From the NCBI GenBank assembly GCA_964611585.1, contig CAZTAK010000111.1, forward strand, positions 1 through 5,846: a stretch of DNA of 5,846 bases, in the 5' to 3' direction. The position numbers and the translations under genes were made by a program. A model generated the notes under the pieces. The model worked only from the letters and a program-made list of their open reading frames with translations. It was not told the origin of the DNA and did no database searches. Source of the DNA: CAZTAK01 sp964611585. Its GTDB lineage: Bacteria; Pseudomonadota; Alphaproteobacteria; SHVP01. Shown piece by piece: positions 1 through 4,632 of this stretch (within the stretch, counting starts at the first letter, position 1; every line of letters begins with the position of its first letter).

Positions 1-363
1 CAGGGCCGGGTCGAGCATATCGAGGAAGTCGACGGCATCGTCGCCGACTGGATCAGACAGCGCGACCAGAAAGAAGTGCTCCATGCCTTCGAGGAAGCGG
101 AGGCCGCCATCGGCCCCGCCTACGACATCAGCCAGATCTTCGAGGACCCGCAATACCGCGCCCGCAACGACATCGTCGAAGTCCCCGACGAAGACCTCGG
201 TACGCTGCGCATGACCGGCGCCTTCCCGATCATGTCGGAAACCCCGGCGCAGATCCGCCACGCCGGCCCGCGCAAGGGGCAGCATAACGAGGACATCTAC
301 AAGGACGAGCTGGGGCTGAGCGACGCGGAGGTGGCGGCGTTGCGCGAGGATGGGGTGATTTGA
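1..363 (+). CDS. Class III (CaiB/BaiF) CoA-transferase, C-terminal part
   Basis: The reading frame is open from base 1 to the TGA at 361-363, giving about 120 residues of a protein whose start lies outside the window. The end reads like the C-terminus of family III CoA-transferases: an AIGPAYDISQIFEDPQYRAR stretch, then AFPIMSETPAQIRHAGP, then HNEDIYKDELGLSDAEVAALREDGVI-type residues at the very end. Such enzymes move CoA between carboxylic acids (formyl-CoA/oxalate, carnitine, succinyl-CoA:acid and similar) in the cytoplasm. The catalytic Asp lies in the missing N-terminal part, so substrate cannot be inferred. A GTG at 76 could be mistaken for a start, but the homologous-looking frame clearly continues upstream. 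The gene is GC-rich like the chromosome, and the composition changes soon after its stop. Family assignment is confident; the particular substrate is not. Confidence 0.88.
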   Translation, partial: QGRVEHIEEVDGIVADWIRQRDQKEVLHAFEEAEAAIGPAYDISQIFEDPQYRARNDIVEVPDEDLGTLRMTGAFPIMSETPAQIRHAGPRKGQHNEDIYKDELGLSDAEVAALREDGVI

Positions 364-541
364 ATTTCATCGTGAAAATCACTCTTCGTTCCGATCGCCA
401 TATAACGCTTCGATCCTGCCTATTTGCTCGATCGCAAGTTCCGCCTCCAAAATGCCTGGGACCCACGACAGCGCTCCAAAATCCTTCAAATTTAGGTCTC
501 TTGCAGGACTCTGTGATAGAGCCTCAAACAACCGTCATTGC

Positions 542-561
542 GACAGCCTAAAATTGCTGTC
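542..561. promoter_or_regulatory. Inverted repeat upstream of the caspase-like gene, possible promoter/operator
   Basis: GACAGC (542-547) and GCTGTC (556-561) form a perfect 6-bp inverted repeat with an AT-rich 8-base centre, about 33 bases before the ATG at 594. A loose promoter-like pair overlaps it: TTGCGA at 538-543 and CATGAT at 561-566, 17 bases apart. Both matches are imperfect. The rest of 364-593 shows no gene I can support. This is a weak, position-based suggestion that the gene is controlled here. Confidence 0.25.
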
Positions 562-593
562 ATGATGGCTTAATTGCTCGGGGATTAGCTTAA

Positions 594-1205
594 ATGTCTA
601 CTATACCTGAAGTATTTATAATCGAATCTTTAAAATTCGACGAAGAAAATGACTATCGCGAAGGTGAATTAATCTACAGATCCTTACGAATGGCAGGAAA
701 AGAGCCCCGTTATTGTTATATTCGAACTCGCGAGGAACTTGAACATTTTGTTGATGTATTTGAAGATAGTAATTATCGATATCTTCACATATCATGTCAT
801 GGTTTTTTAAGAGGTATTTCCACCACATTAAACGACCTTCCTAGAAAACAGTTTATTGAAACTGTAGCCTCTGTCTTGGACAGTCGCCGCCTTTTTCTTT
901 CAACTTGCCTAGCAACTACTGAAAAACTAGCGAACGGAATATTTTCTACTAGTTCGTGCAATTCCGTAGCCGGTCCGGCAGGCACTATATATTTCGACGA
1001 CTCTGTAATTCTCTGGACATCGTTTTATCATTTAATGTTTAAAGAAAACTCTAAGGGTATGAGCAGAACCATGATAAAAAGAAATCTGGCAAAATCAGCG
1101 CTGCTAGTTAATGAAAATATTCATTTTTTTGCACCCTCCCGGCGCAGAAAAGCGATTCTTTCGAAACTTCCGGCAAAAAGAAATGTTGGGTTAGTATCAT
1201 CTTAA
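594..1205 (+). CDS. Small caspase-like (CHAT/C14-type) protein
   Basis: This is a 203-residue protein beginning at the first ATG of the frame; upstream CGGGGA (578-583) is only a poor ribosome binding site. Two features suggest a caspase-haemoglobinase fold. A beta-strand ending in YLHISCHG (residues 63-70, His69-Gly70) is followed about 35 residues later by a second strand, RRLFLSTC (98-105, Cys105). The spacing and the hydrophobic residues before each motif match the His/Cys dyad of CHAT and peptidase C14 proteins. A further block, VAGPAGTIYFDDSVILWTSF (125-144), is like the aromatic strand-helix that follows in this group. The protein has no signal peptide, membrane helix or fused sensor domain, and is close to a bare protease domain, so any trigger or substrate must be separate. 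GC is 19/60 at 601-660 and 21/60 at 781-840, far below the flanking chromosome, which indicates horizontal transfer. CHAT and caspase-like proteases commonly act in bacterial defence or regulated death. That role here is inference, and the dyad assignment is by eye. Confidence 0.6.
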   Translation: MSTIPEVFIIESLKFDEENDYREGELIYRSLRMAGKEPRYCYIRTREELEHFVDVFEDSNYRYLHISCHGFLRGISTTLNDLPRKQFIETVASVLDSRRLFLSTCLATTEKLANGIFSTSSCNSVAGPAGTIYFDDSVILWTSFYHLMFKENSKGMSRTMIKRNLAKSALLVNENIHFFAPSRRRKAILSKLPAKRNVGLVSS

Positions 1206-1238
1206 TTACAAACAACTGGGGTCAGGAATAATTGTCAT

Positions 1239-1281
1239 CAGGTCTTGATTCTTGAAACATTAGACAATTTTTCAAGGCCTG
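1239..1281. terminator. Possible stem-loop terminator between convergent genes
   Basis: CAGGTCTTGA (1239-1248) can pair with TCAAGGCCTG (1272-1281), nine matches plus one G-U pair across 10 positions, with a loop of about 23 bases that includes TTTTT. It sits between the stop of the caspase-like gene and the stop of the minus-strand nuclease remnant, where a bidirectional terminator would be expected. There is no strong T tract directly after the stem, so the call rests mainly on location and pairing. Confidence 0.3.
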
Positions 1282-1304
1282 GTCTTCGCAATTAGGGCGC
1301 AAAA

Positions 1305-2588
1305 TTAATCATTGATCGTCTTATCGATCAAGTCGTAATCACGGTTCGTCGGCATGCAAAATAGGCATTTCCCACCACTCGCTTCGGCCCATACCGCCCC
1401 GATTTTGCGCTTTGCGCGCTCACTTTCGTAAAGATGTTGTCCCTTGTATTCGACGACCAGTATTCGGCCGTCTTTGAGCATGGCGACGAAATCGGGATAA
1501 AATTTTTGGTGGGGAAGTTGTAGCCAGAACGACGTCTTCTTCAATTCGACGTTTCTAATCCAATAACGAACCTCCTCCATACGATCGATATACCGCGCGC
1601 ATTCGAACTCTTCACCGTCCGGTTTCAGGTCACCAGTAAGTGGCGTGTAGTGCTTATTGAACTTTGTTGCACCGGCATAAGGTTGATTGAACGCATAGGT
1701 TTGGTCGTCGAAGATCATCGAGAGGTCTGAATGGGTGGCAAAACCCTCCGCGTTCGTAGCGAACAGTGCGTCATAGTTGCCGTTTTCCCGCTTAGTCCGA
1801 AGATCCGCAATGAACAACGTCAGTTCACGGCGGAGATCATACTTGTTGCGGGCCAACACTTCGATATCGTGTCCCGTGGCAAGTAACGTTTCTATTGCAC
1901 TGGATATGAACAAGATTGCACTTGGTTTTGTGACATCGTGATGCTTGATTCCTATATCGAGCCAGTTTGCCAGCCGAGACAGGCTCCACGCCGGCTCCTG
2001 TACGACGGTCGCAAGTTCGCCCTGAACCCGCCGTACGAAGTCAATCTCGACCTGCCCCTTGTCGGTTACATCTATCTGGCCGGTCTGACTTAGATCGACG
2101 ATCTTGAATCGTTCGGTGATGTTCAAGGGATCGCACTCGTCCAAACGCCAGGGAAGATCGAGAAAATGCTCTTTGGAAAAGAGTTGCAATTCGCTCTGTT
2201 TGCGGAAACCGAGTAGCGGCACAACGAACGGCGGTTTGTCTTCTTCATCTTCCGACGCGGAAAGCTGAAAATTGTTGGTCTTTGCGTACAGTCGTTCGAT
2301 AGCCCGTCCAGCCTTGGGAGACCGTCCCAACGCCAGTTGCAGAATGTTCCGGTTCTCCTTTGTCATCGGCCCTTTGTAGGCCATCGATCTTTTTGTCGGG
2401 TCGAAGGAAACGCGCAACCGTACGGAAGCGGGAAGCTTTTCAATTACCTTTTCGATATCCTCAGCGGAAATGTCGTCGTCCGAAAGTGGGTCCGACTGAT
2501 GTTCGAAACCCTCGCTGGCCTCCTGAAACCCAATGTCGCCTTGCGGCGCTACAATCTGATCGGCCTCAAGGCGGTTGAATCCGGCACC
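1305..2588 (-). pseudogene. Type III restriction (Res)-like helicase-nuclease, C-terminal remnant
   Basis: About 425 codons read leftwards to the TAA at 1305-1307. Near the C-terminus is a PD-(D/E)xK nuclease motif: YPDF (Asp codon 1491-1493), then after DGRILVV the residues E-Y-K (Glu 1449-1451, Lys 1443-1445). This arrangement is typical of the endonuclease domain at the end of type III Res subunits and related DEAD/DEAH helicase-nucleases. These proteins usually run to 850-1000 residues, so roughly the N-terminal half, with the Walker A and DEAH helicase motifs, is absent. No methyltransferase (Mod) gene is in the window. The open frame continues to an ATG at 2937-2939, but those extra codons are merely antisense to ribonucleotide reductase sequence and should not be counted as part of this protein. 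GC is near 50-55% (30/60 and 33/60 in 1681-1800), unlike the 72% patch upstream. An ATP-driven restriction function is almost surely lost. A free nuclease fragment made from an internal start is possible but unsupported. Confidence 0.72.
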
Positions 2589-2750
2589 GTCCTCGACAAC
2601 GCGCTGCAGGACTTCATCGACCAGGCGCCGGACGAGTTCCGCAACGCCACCTACGCCGCCATGCGCGAGCGCTCCGTCGGCCTCGGCGTCATGGGTTTTC
2701 ATTCGTTCCTGCAGGACAACGGCATCCCGATCGAGAGCGTCATGTCCAAG
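2589..2750 (+). pseudogene. nrdA: Fragment of ribonucleotide reductase large subunit (NrdA)
   Basis: About 54 codons in frame 3 read VLDNALQDFIDQAPDEF, then AMRERSVGLGVMGFHSFLQD and GIPIESVMSK. I recognise this as the region of class I ribonucleotide reductase alpha subunits that follows the active-site cysteines. A full NrdA is many hundreds of residues, and neither its beginning nor its end is here. To the left the similarity stops at about 2589 and the DNA turns into the minus-strand Res-like gene. To the right the similarity passes directly into NrdB sequence at the Lys codon 2748-2750. No ribosome binding site or plausible start exists. GC is 43/60 in 2641-2700, against 33/60 in 2521-2580. 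This is a broken fragment without enzymatic function. Confidence 0.8.
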
Positions 2751-2934
2751 TACGACTACATGCAGCGTTGGGGCGTCGCCACCCCCGCCGACATCGCCAA
2801 GACCCTGGCCGTGTTCGGCGCCTTCACCGAGGGGCTGCAGCTCTTCGCCTCCTTCGCGATCCTGCTCAACTTCCCGCGCTTCAACAAGATGAAGGGCATG
2901 GGCCAGATCGTCACCTGGTCGGTGCGCGACGAGA
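2751..2934 (+). pseudogene. nrdB: Fragment of ribonucleotide reductase small subunit (NrdB), fused in frame to the NrdA fragment
   Basis: About 61 codons read KTLAVFGAFTEGLQLFASFA, then ILLNFPRFNKMKGMGQIV and TWSVRDE. This is a hallmark stretch of class I beta subunits, which house the di-iron/radical cofactor. The normal continuation after RDE is two residues and then a metal-binding His (RDExxH). Here it reads R-D-E-I-H and then loses all similarity, so homology ends at about 2934. The piece continues the NrdA reading frame with no stop; a Lys codon could belong to either parent. The frame runs on to a stop at 3018-3020 through unrelated residues. The alpha/beta fusion lacks both active sites in complete form and has no start signal, so I take it as a dead chimera. 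Its origin could be internal deletion of a neighbouring nrdA-nrdB pair, capture of genomic fragments at a break, or a sequence assembly error. Confidence 0.8.
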
Positions 2935-2939
2935 TCCAT

Positions 2940-3037
2940 AACCCGCTTACGACACCATCGTCGCTCAATTCCAGAACGATATCCGAGAAACGCGCGCGCA
3001 GATCAATATTGACCGCGTGACCAGAAAACGCGACCAT
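2940..3037 (-). other. Open minus-strand stretch of unknown origin, possible gene remnant
   Basis: From an ATG at 3035-3037 on the minus strand the frame reads MVAFSGHAVNIDLRARF, then SDIVLELSDDGVVSG. This has the alternating hydrophobic pattern of beta-structure and looks more protein-like than the plus strand here. It then runs into the antisense of the NrdB fragment. GC is 34/60 in 2941-3000, similar to the Res-like remnant rather than the 72% insert. The frame is not the same as that of the Res-like remnant, so I cannot show that it is that gene's N-terminus. I do not recognise a family. It may be the start of a gene destroyed by the rearrangement, or chance. Confidence 0.2.
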
Positions 3038-3038
3038 A

Positions 3039-3064
3039 TAGGTGTATAAACGCTTATACACCTA
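3039..3064. promoter_or_regulatory. Operator palindrome of the toxin-antitoxin operon
   Basis: TAGGTGTATAA (3039-3049) and TTATACACCTA (3054-3064) form a perfect 11-bp inverted repeat around ACGC, ending 16 bases before the antitoxin ATG. A -10-like TATAAA (3045-3050) lies within the left arm. I find no convincing -35 at normal spacing; TTGACC at 3009-3014 is too far away. Ribbon-helix-helix antitoxins bind such palindromes to repress their own operon, so the most likely role is autoregulation by the product of 3081-3317. Confidence 0.7.
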
Positions 3065-3080
3065 ACGAAGAGACCGAACC

Positions 3081-3317
3081 ATGTCCCGATGGAACCTCTC
3101 GATACCCGACAGGACCGACCGCGCGGTCCGCACCTATCTGGCCCGCACCGGCGGCAAAAAAGGCGACCTGTCCCGGTTCGTCGACGACGCGGTACGCCGC
3201 CGCGTGTTCGACCTTACCGTTCAGGGAATCAAGGACCGCACCGCCGAAACCGACCAGCAGGAACTCCTGGACCTGATCGACGCGGAAACGGACGCGGCGC
3301 GTGCGGATCGTCCTTGA
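3081..3317 (+). CDS. Ribbon-helix-helix antitoxin
   Basis: This is a 78-residue protein starting at an ATG preceded by GAAGAGA (3068-3074). The N-terminus has the ribbon-helix-helix pattern: a short strand RWNLSIP (residues 3-9), a helix from about 11 to 23, a GGKKG turn (24-28), and a second helix DLSRFVDDAVRRRVFDL (29-45). Two such chains would pair their strands to read DNA. The acidic C-terminal tail (about 52-78, rich in Asp and Glu) is the part that usually folds onto and blocks the toxin. The 3' end overlaps the toxin start by 17 bases, which points to coupled translation. The operator at 3039-3064 is its probable binding site. It is VapB/ParD-like in role, but I do not assign a gene name. 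Confidence 0.78.
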   Translation: MSRWNLSIPDRTDRAVRTYLARTGGKKGDLSRFVDDAVRRRVFDLTVQGIKDRTAETDQQELLDLIDAETDAARADRP

Positions 3318-3729
3318 TACGAACATTCTGATCGCCGCCTTGATCACCAAGGGAACGCCGCCCGACCAATTGTACCAGACGTGGCTCGAAGGCACGTTCG
3401 AGCTTGTAACCTCCACCGCCCAATTGGTCGAATTGGCCGCCGTTCTCGCCCGTCCCCGCCTGCAACGCTATATCGACGCCGACGAGGCCGCGGCGCTGGT
3501 GGAGAACATCGACACGCGCGCGATCGTTCTCGGCGCCCCGCCGGCAGTTTCCCTGTCCCCCGATCCCGACGACAACCTAATCCTGGCTGCGGCGATCGCC
3601 GGCAAGGCCGACCTGATCGTCTCCGGCGACAAGAAACATATGCTCGCCCTCGGTACCGCCGCAGGCATTCCCATCGTCACTGCGCGCGACGCGCTGGACC
3701 GACTGAACGAAGCGTTACCGCCGCCGTAA
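3301..3729 (+). CDS. PIN-domain toxin ribonuclease (COG1569-like, VapC-type)
   Basis: This is a 142-residue protein starting at GTG 3301 inside the antitoxin gene. That start places the first conserved acid of the PIN fold at the normal position: RIVLDTN (Asp6). The other expected acids follow: Glu44 in QLVELAAVL, the Asp cluster in SPDPDDN (88-92), and Asp110 in LIVSGDKKH. Together they form the metal site of a PIN nuclease. The order LDTNILIAAL, then a TSTAQLVELAAVLARPR block, then DPDDNLILAAAIAGKADLIV, then VSGDKKHMLALG is that of the "putative toxin component, PIN family" group. The expected activity is metal-dependent cleavage of RNA, held in check by the antitoxin encoded just upstream. 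All catalytic acids are present, so the toxin looks intact. The RNA target cannot be inferred. In plasmid-like or island settings such pairs often stabilise the DNA that carries them. Confidence 0.86.
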   Translation: MRIVLDTNILIAALITKGTPPDQLYQTWLEGTFELVTSTAQLVELAAVLARPRLQRYIDADEAAALVENIDTRAIVLGAPPAVSLSPDPDDNLILAAAIAGKADLIVSGDKKHMLALGTAAGIPIVTARDALDRLNEALPPP

Positions 3730-3743
3730 ACTCGCTACCAAAA

Positions 3744-3772
3744 TTGCTTTATTATGGTGGTATCGCCATAAT
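3744..3772 (+). promoter_or_regulatory. Promoter-like site overlapping a 9-bp inverted repeat
   Basis: TTGCTT (3744-3749) and CATAAT (3767-3772) are 17 bases apart, which resembles a sigma-70 promoter with a good -10 and a half-matching -35. The same DNA holds an inverted repeat, ATTATGGTG (3751-3759) with CGCCATAAT (3764-3772), eight of nine positions matching and the ninth a G-T pair. A regulator bound there would cover the -10 and spacer. Transcription would start near 3780 and run into the terminator at 3816-3834 before the terminase gene. Confidence 0.4.
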
Positions 3773-3815
3773 TCACCATGGCAAAGGATATCAGTCACAA
3801 GCACGCCCGCCCGGC

Positions 3816-3834
3816 CCCGCCGCGGCGGGTTTTT
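3816..3834 (+). terminator. Rho-independent terminator ahead of the terminase gene
   Basis: CCCGC (3816-3820) and GCGGG (3825-3829) form a GC-only stem around CGCG, immediately followed by five T bases (3830-3834) and a T-rich stretch to 3842. A longer alternative stem using upstream GCCCGCC (3804-3810) is also possible. It can end transcripts from the toxin-antitoxin operon. It also lies in the leader of any transcript starting at the promoter-like site at 3744-3772, so it could act as an attenuator for the terminase gene. Confidence 0.72.
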
Positions 3835-3845
3835 CTATTTTTCGC

Positions 3846-3852
3846 AAAGGAG
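3846..3852 (+). promoter_or_regulatory. Ribosome binding site that fixes the terminase start
   Basis: AAAGGAG lies six bases before the ATG at 3859. It selects this ATG over the upstream in-frame ATG at 3778, whose extra 27 codons would run through the terminator hairpin and T tract. Confidence 0.8.
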
Positions 3853-3858
3853 ACACCT

Positions 3859-4458
3859 ATGGGAACGGCACGGCGCGGCCCCGACGGGCTGACGGATTTC
3901 GAGCGCGACATCTGCCACGCGGTGGACCGCGGGCTAAACGACCGGGAGGCGTACCGCGAGGTGCGGCCCCAGTCGGCCACGGCCCGCCAGACCGCGGCCT
4001 CCTACGTCTGGGGCATCCGGCACCGGCCGCATTGTGCCGCCTATCTGGCGGATCTCAAGGCCAAGTCGCTGAGCCGCCACCTGGACCGCAAGGACCGCAT
4101 CGCCGAGGAGCTGGCCGCCGTCGCCTTCGCCGATATCGGCAATTTGCTGGGCTGGGGCAAGGACGGGCTGACGGTCAAGCGCATCGGCCAGCTGTCGCCG
4201 GTGCAGCGCCGCGCGCTGTCGGCCGTCACCATCACCCGCAGTGCCGCGGGCGCCACGGTCCGCCTGGTGATGCACGACAAGCTGGCGGCGCTGGAAAAGC
4301 TGTGCCGCATGTTCGGGCTGTACGAGCCGGCCGCGGCGAAGAAGGGCGCGGCGGACGCCGCCGCCGCGATGAGCGACGTCGAACGCGCCCAACGCCTGGC
4401 CGCGATCCTGCGCCTGGCGGACAAGACGAAGGCGGAAGACGGAGCGGCGGACGGGTAG
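3859..4458 (+). CDS. Phage-type terminase small subunit (Terminase_2-like), orphan
   Basis: This is a 199-residue protein translated from a well-placed ribosome binding site. The N-terminal third (GLTDFERDICHAVDRGLNDR, then a TARQTAASYVWGIRHRP block) is a helix-turn-helix-like region in the place where small terminase subunits bind packaging sites. The middle (DRIAEELAAVAFADIGNLLG) and the section from VKRIGQLSPVQRRALSAVTI to VRLVMHDKLAALEKLCRMFG, ending LYE, fit the familiar small-subunit pattern. The C-terminal about 40 residues are Ala/Lys/Glu-rich and probably flexible. The small subunit normally recognises phage DNA and delivers it to the ATPase/nuclease large subunit. No large subunit, portal or capsid gene follows: after the stop come intergenic repeats and an opposing metabolic gene. 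It therefore seems to be a prophage remnant or a domesticated gene. Base composition is chromosomal (43/60 GC in 4081-4140). I assign the family by motif order only. Confidence 0.68.
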   Translation: MGTARRGPDGLTDFERDICHAVDRGLNDREAYREVRPQSATARQTAASYVWGIRHRPHCAAYLADLKAKSLSRHLDRKDRIAEELAAVAFADIGNLLGWGKDGLTVKRIGQLSPVQRRALSAVTITRSAAGATVRLVMHDKLAALEKLCRMFGLYEPAAAKKGAADAAAAMSDVERAQRLAAILRLADKTKAEDGAADG

Positions 4459-4474
4459 CGCCGATTGATACCAC

Positions 4475-4588
4475 CCTACCTGTTTCCCGGACTTGATCCG
4501 GGACCCAGCCGTGAAACGACGCCACGTCCGCCCTATGCCCACCGCCAGCGCAGCCTGGGTCCCGGATCAAGTCCGGGAAACAGGTAGG
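4475..4588. repeat. Paired inverted REP-like palindromes (BIME-like element)
   Basis: Two perfect 33-base arms (4475-4507 and 4556-4588) face each other across a 48-base loop. Each arm contains the smaller palindrome TCCCGGA-CTTGA-TCCGGGA (4485-4503) or its mirror image (4560-4578). This is the architecture of a bacterial interspersed mosaic element, two REP units head to head. It lies exactly between the convergent terminase and dehydrogenase genes and could stop transcription from both sides. I recall this core as frequent in alphaproteobacterial intergenic DNA. No transposase for it is in the window. Confidence 0.8.
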
Positions 4589-4632
4589 TGTGCGGGATAA
4601 CGCTGGCGTTTAAACCCTACCGGACCCGCCCC

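Noticed and set aside
360..551. 63-codon frame after the CoA-transferase stop
   Set aside because: Overlaps the previous stop codon, has no ribosome binding site and gives no recognisable protein.
2583..2937. Nrd patch as a clean transposon-like insertion with an ATCC target duplication
   Set aside because: Only four bases match, the ends carry no inverted repeats, and removing the patch does not join the two flanking minus-strand frames.
2337..3020. 227-codon plus-strand frame taken as a real ribonucleotide reductase gene
   Set aside because: Only 2589-2934 resembles reductase; the first 80 codons are antisense to the Res-like gene, and the two halves come from different subunits.
3778..3858. 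Upstream ATG as start of the terminase protein
   Set aside because: The extra 27 codons run through the terminator hairpin and T tract, whereas AAAGGAG is correctly placed before the ATG at 3859.
3381..4496. 371-codon plus-strand frame spanning the toxin and terminase genes
   Set aside because: Arg/Pro/Gly-rich translation in a shifted frame, crossing a terminator and two recognisable genes; a high-GC artefact.
4599..4610. Short AACGC-TG-GCGTT inverted repeat as terminator of the dehydrogenase gene
   Set aside because: Five-base stem with a two-base loop and no T tract; likely chance, and the neighbouring REP pair is a better candidate.
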